NCBI GenBank assembly: GCA_965533275.1
Contig: CBESWG010000013.1
Location: forward strand, 1 to 64,000
Reading direction: 5' to 3'
DNA from: JAUXEH01 sp965533275
GTDB lineage: Bacteria > Acidobacteriota > Aminicenantia > Aminicenantales > Aminicenantaceae
Length of the DNA stretch: 64,000 nt
The notes under the pieces: generated by a model
Databases searched by the model: none
What the model saw: only the letters and a program-made list of their open reading frames with translations
What the model was told of the DNA's origin: nothing
Program-made: the position numbers and the translations under genes
Shown: piece by piece, positions 16,349 through 24,826 of the stretch
Layout: each line of letters opens with the position of its first letter
How positions within the stretch are numbered: the first letter of the stretch is position 1

Positions 16349-17941
16349 CTAGTCGATCCGCTCGTAGATCTCCACTTCGGGATTGATCTTGTCGAGATTG
16401 GTGAAGATCCACTTCTGATCGTTCCTAAAGATGTCCCGGAAGTCCCACAGCAGCCAGGGCGACTCGAACCGGTAGCGCAGGACCAGGCGATAGCCCAGCT
16501 TCTCCTGGCGAAGACGCCCGTAGATTTTTTCTGAGTTTATCCGGGCAAAATCCGAGTTCACCAGCAGGAAATCGGGCTTGAGGCGCTGCAGGGTCCGCCT
16601 GGTAAGCGTCTTCATCCGACGCGTGCTCTCGAAGGACTCGAGCCGGGGGAGGTACATCCGGGAACCCACCAGCCCGACAATGGCGTCGTGTGGGACGTTG
16701 CGTTCCAGGACCCTCTCGACCTTGTATCTAGCGTCGAAGACCATCTGTATGTTCCCCGAAGCCGCATACAGCCCGGTGTACAGAAACACGAGGACAACGC
16801 CGGCGAGCCGGAGGGCGGGCAGGCGCCGTCCCGGCGCCAGGAAGCCGGCCAGGAGCCTCCCCCCAAAGAAGGCCAGGGTGAAGCACAGGGGGAGAAAGAA
16901 GCGGACGCAGTTGTATCGGATCACGCTGATGAAAAAGATGTAGTAGGAGAGCCCCGGGAGCAGGAGCCAGAACAGGAGGGGGTGCTTGTTCCGGTCTCTG
17001 AAAGAAACGGCCAGTCCCAAGGCACACAGCACGAACAGGGGCCAACCGAACGAGAAGCGGATGTAGCGCAGGCTGGACCACAGCATGCCGGCGTGGCCGG
17101 AGAGCGTGTTTTCATAGACCTGAAACCTCTGGCTGCCCGGCCCCGTGATGAAACGGACATGATTCTGGAATACTCCGGGGCTGAAGAGGATGTTCTGGAT
17201 GAGGACGAACAGGACCACGGCCAGGGCCAACGACAGGAGCGTCTTCCGGTTGAAAATCGGGCTCAACAGCCCGGACTTTCCTCCTTCTCTCCTCCGGCTG
17301 AGGTATGCCGAGAGGATGATGCCCAGCGGCATCAGGACATAGAATCCGTACGCCTGGTCCTTGGTGCAGACGCTGAAGACCGCAGCAGCAGTAAACAGGA
17401 GATAATCCACCAGCCGGTGCGACTTCAGGATCCGGAGGTAGAACCAAAGCGACAGCATGAACCAGAAGATGAAGGGGACCTCCAGGTTCGCGGTCTTGGA
17501 ATAGTACACGAAGGGGACGGACAGGGCGGATATCAGGGCCGTGAAGAGCGCCGACCTCCGGTCGAATATCTCCCGGCCGCATCGGTAGACGATATACACG
17601 ATGGACGTCCCCATGAGCAGGCTCACAAAACGCCCGATAAAAAAGAGCACGGCGTTCGCTTGAGCCCCGTGGAGGTCCAGTCCGGCCAGCCAGCGCAGGA
17701 CAAGGAGGGGGAGGTAGGCGAGGGTCAGCACGTAGAAATGGAGGGGCGGGTATTTGACATACCATCCCTGGGAGAGCCCCCGCTCCAGCCCTGCGATCAC
17801 GCGGGAAGGGGCCACCTCATCCGGGGCCCAACCACTGCCCGGCAGCCCCCACCAGATGCCCACTCCATTCATCACCAGGCTCAGCAGCAGGATGAACAGG
17901 AGGGCCCGCGGGAACGGCTCTTTTCCCTGGGTGTCAGTCAT
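16349..17941 (-). CDS. GT39/ArnT-like polytopic membrane glycosyltransferase
   Basis: A 530-residue membrane protein with about ten helices. After the first helix it carries PDEVAPSRVIAGLERG with the Asp-Glu pair typical of GT39/ArnT/PMT enzymes, and KYPPLHFYVLTLAYLP, the conserved loop of this family. It should move a sugar from a polyprenyl-phosphate carrier to an extracytoplasmic acceptor. The C-terminal 100 residues are soluble. The ATG at 17941 was chosen; an in-frame TTG lies six bases upstream, and neither has a clear ribosome-binding site in the AT-rich leader. It lies 27 bases after the sulfatase-like gene and is probably transcribed with it. Confidence 0.85.
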   Translation of the reverse strand: MTDTQGKEPFPRALLFILLLSLVMNGVGIWWGLPGSGWAPDEVAPSRVIAGLERGLSQGWYVKYPPLHFYVLTLAYLPLLVLRWLAGLDLHGAQANAVLFFIGRFVSLLMGTSIVYIVYRCGREIFDRRSALFTALISALSVPFVYYSKTANLEVPFIFWFMLSLWFYLRILKSHRLVDYLLFTAAAVFSVCTKDQAYGFYVLMPLGIILSAYLSRRREGGKSGLLSPIFNRKTLLSLALAVVLFVLIQNILFSPGVFQNHVRFITGPGSQRFQVYENTLSGHAGMLWSSLRYIRFSFGWPLFVLCALGLAVSFRDRNKHPLLFWLLLPGLSYYIFFISVIRYNCVRFFLPLCFTLAFFGGRLLAGFLAPGRRLPALRLAGVVLVFLYTGLYAASGNIQMVFDARYKVERVLERNVPHDAIVGLVGSRMYLPRLESFESTRRMKTLTRRTLQRLKPDFLLVNSDFARINSEKIYGRLRQEKLGYRLVLRYRFESPWLLWDFRDIFRNDQKWIFTNLDKINPEVEIYERID

Positions 17942-17968
17942 GATCAATTTATCTATTTAATGATTTAT

Positions 17969-20242
17969 CTACTTTATGTATCCCAGGGCCTTGAGCTCCT
18001 GGATCTCTTTCTCGGTCAAAGTCTTTTCTATGTCTTCCTTGCCGATGTCCACCAGCTTTTCCTGAGCCTGGGCCCATCCGGAAAGCCTCCTCTTCAGATA
18101 GGAAGCGGCTATGGGGCTCCTCCCTATGAGGTTCACCCGCTCGCCAGGGTCTGCGGTCAGGTCGAACAGTTCGTATTGGCGGAGATCATCGTTCCACTCC
18201 CTGCCGATGTGGATCATCTTCCACTGACCCGCAACGACGGCCTTGTGGTTCAGCTCCACGCCGGTCTCCAGGAATATTTCGCTGTGGAGAGGAGCCCCAG
18301 ACGGAGAGGAGGAGAGCAGCGGGACACGCAGGCTCTTGCCCGCGCTGTACCGGGGAACGGCAAGGCCCGCCAGGTCCAGGAGGGTGGGCAGGATATCGAT
18401 CTCCTGGACATTGTCCTCGACCACTCTGCCGCCGTTCACCTGCCGGGGCAGCTTGACCGCCAGGAGATTCCGGACCGATTCCTGATACAGGTTCTGCCCG
18501 TGGGCAAAACCACCGTGTTCGTAGAACTGTTCCCCGTGGTCCGACATCAAGACGATGAGGGTATCATCATAGACACCCAGCCGTTTGAGCTCCGCCATGA
18601 GAGCGCCGAAACTGCGGTCGTTCTGGGCGATGGTGGCATCATACTGGGCTACGAGCTGATACAGGTCGATCCGGCCCAGGCCCTCCACCTCGACGAAACG
18701 GCTGTGCTCCCGCAGCTCTTCCTCGGTGAACACGGGGATGAACTCTTCTTGGAGGTGATAGGGGCGGTGGGGCTCCATGGTGTGGACATAGAGAAAAAAG
18801 GGCGACGGCTCCTCCCGAAGCTGAGTGAAGGCGTAGGTGTTGAGCATCTCAGCGTTCCCGCCTTCCAGGTTGGAGTGGTACTTGAAATAGGAGAAGCCCT
18901 GATCGAAATTGAAGAACTGTTTGATCCCCGCGTTGGAGGATATGCCCAGGGTGTGAAAACCGGCCTCCTCAAGGATCTCCGCCAGCGTCTGGTGCTCCCT
19001 GGCAAGACCGCTCTTCAGGTCGATGGCCATATGCTGGAAGGGATAGAGGCCCGTGAACAGGACGCCCACGGAGGGCCGCGTCCAGGAAGACTGGGCATAG
19101 GCCCTCCGGAACAGCACGCTGTCCTTCACGAACTCAGCCATATGGGGGGCAGTGTCCCGCGAGTAGTCGAAGAAGGGGAGATGGTCGGGACGGAGGCAAT
19201 CCACCAGGTAGATCAGGATGTTGAAAGGCCGGGACAGCGCCGCCTCCCGTGGAGCATCTTCGGCATGCACGTCCTGAATTGAACGCACTCCCCGGATCTC
19301 GGAGTCCCAGATCCGGACCTTTGCGTTCGACCGTTCCCGCGGCAGGTCGCTCTGGAAGACAAAATCGAGACGGCACACCTGATCCTGGTACGCGGAAAGA
19401 TCGAGGACCGTACGGCTTCTCCCGGACCCTCCCTGGCCGGCTTCGAGGCCCTGATCGAACAGGACCACGCTCTCCCCGGACAGGGTCGAGAGGCCGATTT
19501 TCAGCCTTTCCCCATGGGACCTGCCCCGTTGGGCAGAATCGAGGGAGTATTCAAAGGCAAGGGATGCGTCCGAAGGAAGCTTGTATACGTAGGCGAGGCC
19601 GGTGTTCGCCGGGAGCTCGAGGCCCGTTCTCCGCGAGAAGAGCCTCTTTTCCGTCACGGAATTCACCAGCTGCGGTTCCGAGACATCCCAGGGAAAGAAG
19701 AACGGGTCCCCCCCAGTGAAACGGAAGCTCTGGAGAGCAAGCCAGTTGCTGTCTCCATCCCCTTCCGGGAGGGGAGTACAGCGGAACTCCAGGTAGTTTT
19801 CGCCGAAGAGGAGGTGCTCCTCCGGGACCGGGAAAGTCAGGGTCTGGAATCCCGCTCCGGAAAAGGGTGCGGAGTGCACTGGATGCCCGTTCAGATGGAT
19901 AATCAAGACTGGACCGGGGCTGGCGGTTGAGGGAAGCGGGCAGCGGAGCTTGAGCTGGATCTCCTGGCCCTTGTCAATCCGGACCGCTCCAAAACGAAAC
20001 ACGGCCCGCTCTCTGCTGCTTGAGACGAGGAGCGCGGTCTGGTCGACCTCCCGGTTCCTCGTCCACCCGAACATGCGGGCCCTCGGGGTCCAGGTCTGAA
20101 ACAGATCGCGATGATCCTCGAGGGCAGATACCTGGGCTTGGGGGAATTCTCGTACGAGATCGAACGCCACCGTCTCACGAGGCGGCGAACAGGAACTGAG
20201 CAGCATCCCGAGGCAGGCCAGCAGGAATATCTTTGTTTTCAT
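17969..20242 (-). CDS. sulfatase-fold lipoprotein with Thr in the nucleophile position
   Basis: A 757-residue protein. The N-terminus is a lipoprotein signal with lipobox LLSSC (Cys18). Residues 30-320 form a beta-rich accessory region. The sulfatase/alkaline phosphatase fold starts near 340 (NILIYLVDCLRPD, Asp348 and Asp353). The canonical CxPSR formylglycine motif reads T388-R-P-S-V, with Thr instead of Cys or Ser and no Arg. It is therefore unlikely to be a normal sulfatase; Thr is the nucleophile in phosphoethanolamine and phosphoglycerol transferases of the same fold. SDHGEQFYEHGG supplies metal ligands. The C-terminus is LKALGYIK. It is located at the cell envelope beside a GT39 gene. 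Confidence 0.85.
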   Translation of the reverse strand: MKTKIFLLACLGMLLSSCSPPRETVAFDLVREFPQAQVSALEDHRDLFQTWTPRARMFGWTRNREVDQTALLVSSSRERAVFRFGAVRIDKGQEIQLKLRCPLPSTASPGPVLIIHLNGHPVHSAPFSGAGFQTLTFPVPEEHLLFGENYLEFRCTPLPEGDGDSNWLALQSFRFTGGDPFFFPWDVSEPQLVNSVTEKRLFSRRTGLELPANTGLAYVYKLPSDASLAFEYSLDSAQRGRSHGERLKIGLSTLSGESVVLFDQGLEAGQGGSGRSRTVLDLSAYQDQVCRLDFVFQSDLPRERSNAKVRIWDSEIRGVRSIQDVHAEDAPREAALSRPFNILIYLVDCLRPDHLPFFDYSRDTAPHMAEFVKDSVLFRRAYAQSSWTRPSVGVLFTGLYPFQHMAIDLKSGLAREHQTLAEILEEAGFHTLGISSNAGIKQFFNFDQGFSYFKYHSNLEGGNAEMLNTYAFTQLREEPSPFFLYVHTMEPHRPYHLQEEFIPVFTEEELREHSRFVEVEGLGRIDLYQLVAQYDATIAQNDRSFGALMAELKRLGVYDDTLIVLMSDHGEQFYEHGGFAHGQNLYQESVRNLLAVKLPRQVNGGRVVEDNVQEIDILPTLLDLAGLAVPRYSAGKSLRVPLLSSSPSGAPLHSEIFLETGVELNHKAVVAGQWKMIHIGREWNDDLRQYELFDLTADPGERVNLIGRSPIAASYLKRRLSGWAQAQEKLVDIGKEDIEKTLTEKEIQELKALGYIK

Positions 20243-20286
20243 TCTTCACCGCGGTACGGACACACTCGCTCCACAGGAACATGATG

Positions 20287-20315
20287 CTTATAGCAGAAGA
20301 AATTCCCAAAGTCAA
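20287..20315 (-). promoter_or_regulatory. sigma-70 promoter for the sulfatase-fold gene
   Basis: Minus strand TTGACT (20310-20315) and TATAAG (20287-20292) are 17 bases apart. The predicted leader is about 38 bases. Confidence 0.7.
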
Positions 20316-20368
20316 AACCGGCCCCTGTGCAGTGGTGGGAGGCACACGGATGCTCTCCATGCGATTTA

Positions 20369-20397
20369 TTGACAAAGTCCATGTTTTCCTTTATAAA
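20369..20397 (+). promoter_or_regulatory. sigma-70 promoter for the AMIN/beta-barrel gene
   Basis: TTGACA (20369-20374) and TATAAA (20392-20397) are 17 bases apart. The predicted leader of about 46 bases ends in an AGGAGG ribosome-binding site. Confidence 0.8.
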
Positions 20398-20449
20398 AGG
20401 GTCTTATTTCTATTACAAAAAACACGTACCGCTCTCTGAGGAGGACAAT

Positions 20450-21511
20450 GTGGTAAAGAGTAAAAATAGCATGATCTGCGCAGGGATTCTCTTGCTGTTC
20501 GTTTCGTCAACCTTCGTTGGAGCTCAGGAAACCCCCGCACTTACCGATATCATGGTCCAGAAGGGTGCAGACCAGATGGAGATCAGGTTGGTGGTCACAG
20601 GCCCGGTCAACTACGAGAGTTTCACTCTGTTCAATCCCAACCGCCTGGTCATCGACCTGCTGCAGGTCCGCGAGTTCAGGAATCCTGCCGAGGTCAATGT
20701 CAATGACTTCGGCGTGAGCCGCATCCGGACCGCCAAGAACAAGCCCGATGTGGTACGTGTGGTCTTCGACCTCGATGTTGCCGTGCCCAGCTATTCCATT
20801 GAGGACCGGCAAGGCGCGATCCACATCTTTTTCCGATCAGAGGGAACAGCCGGACAGCAGCCGGAGACCAAGCCCGCAGGGCAGCCGGTCCGCACGGAAC
20901 CCGAGAGGGAAACCCCTCCGCCGGTCACACAGCCCCAGGCACCCGCGCAATCGAGCACGCAGGCACAGCGCGGCACCGCCGACAGGGGCCCGGCCCTCTC
21001 CCTGAACCTGGGAGGCGGCCTGTACATGCCGCAGAGCACAGATTTTCAGGATGTCTACGGCAAGTCCTCGATGGCTTTTGGCCTAGGTGTGACCTACTAC
21101 ATCCCCCTGAGTGGTGTGGAAGACCTGGGATTCAGCCTGGACGGGAACTATATCTCCAGTACGGGAGCGACCACGGCCACAGCAGAAGAGGTCAAGCTGA
21201 CCCTCATGCCCATCATGCTGACCGCTATCTATCAGCGCCACTTCGGGAGCGTCATTCCCTATGTCGGCTTGGGCGGCTCGCTGTTCTCCTACAAGGAGAC
21301 GCTGCCTGAGACATTTTCCGTGCCGGAAGTCTCGGGTTCGGTGATCGGGTTCAATTTTCTGCTAGGGACCCATGTGAAGGTCGTGCCGCAGCTGTCTCTC
21401 CGGGCCTATCTCCGCTATCACATCGCCAAAAAGACCGATGAGGACGGATTCGAGATCAACCTGACCGGGAGCGAGCTGGGTATCGGGCTCTCCTATTTCT
21501 TCAACTTCTAG
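20450..21511 (+). CDS. AMIN-domain outer-membrane beta-barrel protein
   Basis: A 353-residue exported protein. The start is GTG at 20450 with AGGAGG five bases upstream; longer frames run through the promoter. The signal peptide is SMICAGILLLFVSSTFVGAQ. Residues about 28-125 form an AMIN domain (MEIRLVVTGPVNYESFTLFN, NRLVIDLL, VRVVFDLD), a module that binds peptidoglycan or secretin-associated envelope sites. A Pro/Gln/Thr-rich linker follows (about 130-175). The rest is a small beta-barrel of the OmpA/OmpW type (LGGGLYMPQS...LGIGLSYFFNF) ending in Phe, as outer-membrane proteins do. The AMIN plus barrel pairing suggests a link between the outer membrane and peptidoglycan. The specific role is unknown. 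Confidence 0.8.
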   Translation: MVKSKNSMICAGILLLFVSSTFVGAQETPALTDIMVQKGADQMEIRLVVTGPVNYESFTLFNPNRLVIDLLQVREFRNPAEVNVNDFGVSRIRTAKNKPDVVRVVFDLDVAVPSYSIEDRQGAIHIFFRSEGTAGQQPETKPAGQPVRTEPERETPPPVTQPQAPAQSSTQAQRGTADRGPALSLNLGGGLYMPQSTDFQDVYGKSSMAFGLGVTYYIPLSGVEDLGFSLDGNYISSTGATTATAEEVKLTLMPIMLTAIYQRHFGSVIPYVGLGGSLFSYKETLPETFSVPEVSGSVIGFNFLLGTHVKVVPQLSLRAYLRYHIAKKTDEDGFEINLTGSELGIGLSYFFNF

Positions 21512-21533
21512 AAGCCGACCGGCATCCTGAGCG

Positions 21534-21590
21534 TTCCGAAAGATATCGGGCGTTCAGCCGTCCGTCCCGTACCGAAAGATCGGCCTTCAG
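21534..21590 (+). repeat. two short hairpin repeats between the barrel gene and rsmA
   Basis: CCGAAAGATATCGGGCGTTCAG and, about 35 bases on, CCGAAAGATCGGCCTTCAG each form a CCGA/TCGG mini-hairpin followed by a TTCAG tail. A G9 run follows at 21592-21600. They may be a weak terminator or processing site. Confidence 0.35.
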
Positions 21591-21644
21591 TGGGGGGGGG
21601 CTGGATATCTCGACAAGCCCTCCCTAGATAGGACAGGCATACGC

Positions 21645-22436
21645 ATGAAAAAGAGCCGCCGACATGCCCTGGGCCAGCATTTTCTGAAGAATCCCCGGAT
21701 ACTGAGGAAGATCGTCGACTGCATCTCTCCCACCGCTCAGGACATCATCCTCGAGGTGGGCGCCGGAGAGGGGCACTTGACAGCCCTACTGGCTGAAAAA
21801 GCCGGGCGCGTCATCGCACTCGAGAAGGATCCCCGCCTTATACCCGGATTGATGGGGAAAAAACTGCCAAATGTGAGCCTGCTGGAGGTCGACGTGCTGG
21901 AGATCCGCCTCCGAGACATCATCCCCGTCCCCCCCCTTGTCACGGTGGTTGGCAACCTGCCCTATGCCATCTCCACCCGGTTCCTGTACAAACTCATCGA
22001 AGAGAGGGAAGCCGTGCAGGCCGGACACTTCCTGCTGCAGAAAGAGGTTGCAGAGCGGGTCTGTTCCCCTCCGGGGAGCCGCAGGTACGGCCCTCTGGGC
22101 ATCCTCCTCCAGAACCATTTCCAGCCTCGGATCGCCTTCACACTCGGGCCCGGGGCGTTCTCTCCGCCTCCGAAGGTCGATTCCGCCCTGCTCACGCTGG
22201 CTCCCAGGTCAGAGCCTCTGGCCCCCACGATCCGGGACGAATCGGAATTCCGTGGCTTTGTCCGAGGCCTGTTCCTGCAGAGACGCAAGACCATCGGGAA
22301 CAATCTGAAACACATGGGGAAGATCCCCGCAGAGATCGCAGATGCCTCAAGCCGATGCGGCATCGATCCGCGTATCCGGGCCGAGCAGCTGGATCTGAGC
22401 CAGATCGTCTGTCTCTACGAAACCTTCTTCGGGTAA
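21645..22436 (+). CDS. rsmA: 16S rRNA dimethyladenosine transferase
   Basis: A 263-residue RsmA/KsgA enzyme that dimethylates two adjacent adenines in the 3' hairpin of 16S rRNA during small-subunit maturation. The conserved start ALGQHFLKNPRIL, SAM motif EVGAGEGHL (37-45) and catalytic NLPY (104-107) are all present. The C-terminal RRKTIGNNL block is typical of the family, and the length is normal. It lies 42 bases before ftsK, which has its own promoter. Confidence 0.97.
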   Translation: MKKSRRHALGQHFLKNPRILRKIVDCISPTAQDIILEVGAGEGHLTALLAEKAGRVIALEKDPRLIPGLMGKKLPNVSLLEVDVLEIRLRDIIPVPPLVTVVGNLPYAISTRFLYKLIEEREAVQAGHFLLQKEVAERVCSPPGSRRYGPLGILLQNHFQPRIAFTLGPGAFSPPPKVDSALLTLAPRSEPLAPTIRDESEFRGFVRGLFLQRRKTIGNNLKHMGKIPAEIADASSRCGIDPRIRAEQLDLSQIVCLYETFFG

Positions 22437-22442
22437 TCCGGG

Positions 22443-22471
22443 TTAGGATTCCCCACAAAATATGCTATAAT
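22443..22471 (+). promoter_or_regulatory. sigma-70-like promoter, predicted leaderless ftsK
   Basis: TTAGGA (22443-22448) and a consensus TATAAT (22466-22471) are 17 bases apart. Seven bases separate the -10 box from the ATG, so transcription should begin at or next to the start codon. Confidence 0.65.
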
Positions 22472-22478
22472 TCTGCCC

Positions 22479-24806
22479 ATGGCACGGAAAAAGCCGACAC
22501 CTCGGAAGAGAGCAGCCACCAAGTCTCCTCCCAAGAAGAGCAAGCGATCCAGGCGGGTGCACTCATCTGAACTGTTGGGGATCTTTCTCCTTTTTCTGGC
22601 GGCGGCCATCCTGCTGAGCCTCATGAGTTTTCATGCTTCCGATCCCTCCTGGGCATCGGCCTCGTCCGAGCAGGCCCGAGTGCAGAACTATCTGGGGCGC
22701 GTCGGCGCCTCCGTCTCAGAAGCCCTGCTGCAGCTATTCGGCTTTGCCGCGTTCCTCCTCCCCATCGCCCTGGTCTACCTGGGTGTCCAGATGGTGTTCT
22801 CGAAAGAAGAGTTCCGGCCTCTCGTTCGGATCGGGGGCTTGATCCTGCTGTTCTTCCTTCTCTGTCCATTCCTGCATCTCCTCTCCCCCAAGGTGAGTTG
22901 GCGGGGTGCGGAGATCTCGACGGGGGGAGTGCTGGGAGAGCTGATCGCGCCGCTGCTCTCCAGCTATTTCAATCACACGGGTTCGATCCTCCTCCTGGTC
23001 GGACTCCTGCTTCTGTTCCTGGTGTTTTCGACCCGGATCTCGATCAAGGGCCTGTTCGAGGCGTTGATGCGATTCTTCAGGTTCCTGTTCAAAGAGGTCA
23101 AGATCCGGATCACACACTATCAGAAGGAAAAGAAGAAGGAGAAGATGCGGCGCAGGGTCAGCGAGAAATATGCCGATCCCCTCGAGGAAAAACCGAAGAG
23201 GTCCATTCCCAAAACGAAGCCGGAAAAAGCCCTGTCGGATAAAAAGGCCGCGAAAAAACCGGCCAAGAGGCCTGCGCCGGTGAAGATCGCCCCCCCTCCG
23301 GCTCAGGAAAAGCTCCTCTTTCCCGAGATGAGCGAGAAGGGGGGCTACAATTTCCCACCCATCACACTCCTGGATCCCGGGCAGGAAGCGGAAAAGGTCG
23401 ACAAGAACGAGCTGTACGAAAAGAAACAGATCATCGAGGAAAAGCTCATGCAGTTCCGGGTGGAGGGCGAAGTCCGGGAATACCATCCCGGCCCCATCAT
23501 CACCACCTACGAGTTCTATCCCTCCCCGGGTGTCAAGGTCAGCCAGGTCGCCAACCTTTCCGAGGATCTCTCCCTGGCATTGGGAGCGGAATCCGTCCGG
23601 ATCCAGAGGATCCCGGGAAAGTCAACCCTGGGCATCGAGATCCCCAATAACAAACGGGAGATCATCAAGCTGAGGGATATCATACAGACCGAGAAATTCG
23701 TGAAATCCCCCTCCAAACTCACCATCGCTCTGGGAAAATCCGTGCACGGCGAACCCTATATCACCGACCTGGCGGTCATGCCCCACCTGCTCATCGCAGG
23801 CGCCACGGGCACGGGGAAGAGCGTGGCCCTGAATACTGTGATCGCCAGCCTCCTTTACAAGGCCTCGCCTGACGAAGTCAAGATCATCCTGATCGATCCC
23901 AAGCGGCTGGAGTTCGCTCTGTACGACGGAATCCCCCACCTGCTCTGTCCCGTGGTCAAGGACCCCAGGAAAGCGGAGGCGATCCTGCTGGACGCCATCA
24001 AGAAGATGGAAGAGCGCTACTTCACGCTGGGACAGCTGAAGGTCCGCAACATCGACCAATACAACCAGAAGGTCAAAAAGATCTTGGAGGAGCAGGGCCA
24101 GACCCTTTCTGAGGAAGAAAAAAAGAAGCTCAAGCCCCTGCCCTACATCGTGATCATCATCGATGAGCTGGCGGAGCTCATGATGGTCGGGGCTCAGGAG
24201 GTGGAGTACTGCATCGCCCGGCTGGCCCAACTGGCCCGGGCCGTGGGCATCCACCTGGTCATGGCCACCCAACGCCCCTCCACGGATGTCATCACGGGGA
24301 CCATCAAGAACAACTTCTCCAGCCGGATCGCCTTCCGGGTCCCCTCCAAGATCGACTCCCGGATCATCCTCGACACGGGGGGGGCGGATAAGCTGCTGGG
24401 AATGGGAGACATGCTCTTCATGCCTCCGAACTATCCGCGCCTGCTGCGGCTGCACAGCGCTTTCATCTCACTGCCCGAGAACACTCGCCTGATCAAATTC
24501 GTCAAGGAACAGGGAGCCCCGGAATATGATGAAAGGATCGTCAAGGTATTGAAAAGCCCTGTCGTTCAGGTGGAGACCGAGTCCGGGGAACGGGACCCGA
24601 TCTTCGAAAAGGCTGTGGAACTGATACTTCTCACGGGTCAGGCTTCCGCTTCCTACCTGCAGCGGAAGCTCAGGCTGGGTTACGCACGCGCGGCACGGGT
24701 CATCGATCAGATGGAACAGGAAGGAATCGTAGGCCCGTCAGAAGGGAGCAAACCCCGGGAGATCCTGGTGGATCCGGAGACCTACCTGAAACATTCTGAG
24801 GATTGA
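22479..24806 (+). CDS. ftsK: DNA translocase FtsK/SpoIIIE
   Basis: A 775-residue septal DNA pump that moves chromosome termini during division. Four membrane helices lie within residues 30-190. A short, charged Lys/Pro-rich linker (about 210-280) replaces the long linker of E. coli FtsK. The RecA-like motor has Walker A GATGTGKSVAL (about 440-450) and Walker B IIIDELAELMM. The C-terminal gamma winged helix (SASYLQRKLRLGYARAARVID) recognises polar DNA sequences. No ribosome-binding site precedes the ATG, which fits the promoter spacing. Confidence 0.97.
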   Translation: MARKKPTPRKRAATKSPPKKSKRSRRVHSSELLGIFLLFLAAAILLSLMSFHASDPSWASASSEQARVQNYLGRVGASVSEALLQLFGFAAFLLPIALVYLGVQMVFSKEEFRPLVRIGGLILLFFLLCPFLHLLSPKVSWRGAEISTGGVLGELIAPLLSSYFNHTGSILLLVGLLLLFLVFSTRISIKGLFEALMRFFRFLFKEVKIRITHYQKEKKKEKMRRRVSEKYADPLEEKPKRSIPKTKPEKALSDKKAAKKPAKRPAPVKIAPPPAQEKLLFPEMSEKGGYNFPPITLLDPGQEAEKVDKNELYEKKQIIEEKLMQFRVEGEVREYHPGPIITTYEFYPSPGVKVSQVANLSEDLSLALGAESVRIQRIPGKSTLGIEIPNNKREIIKLRDIIQTEKFVKSPSKLTIALGKSVHGEPYITDLAVMPHLLIAGATGTGKSVALNTVIASLLYKASPDEVKIILIDPKRLEFALYDGIPHLLCPVVKDPRKAEAILLDAIKKMEERYFTLGQLKVRNIDQYNQKVKKILEEQGQTLSEEEKKKLKPLPYIVIIIDELAELMMVGAQEVEYCIARLAQLARAVGIHLVMATQRPSTDVITGTIKNNFSSRIAFRVPSKIDSRIILDTGGADKLLGMGDMLFMPPNYPRLLRLHSAFISLPENTRLIKFVKEQGAPEYDERIVKVLKSPVVQVETESGERDPIFEKAVELILLTGQASASYLQRKLRLGYARAARVIDQMEQEGIVGPSEGSKPREILVDPETYLKHSED

Positions 24807-24826
24807 CCCACGGATCCAGAGCATCC

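Noticed and set aside
16688..19282. 864-residue plus-strand frame opposite the GT39 and sulfatase-fold genes
   Set aside because: Composition is that of an antisense shadow (Gln, His and Asp-rich, no fold motifs), and both minus-strand genes are clear.
17969..20242. Calling the gene an ordinary sulfatase
   Set aside because: The formylglycine motif residue is Thr and the helper Arg is Val, so only the fold can be stated.
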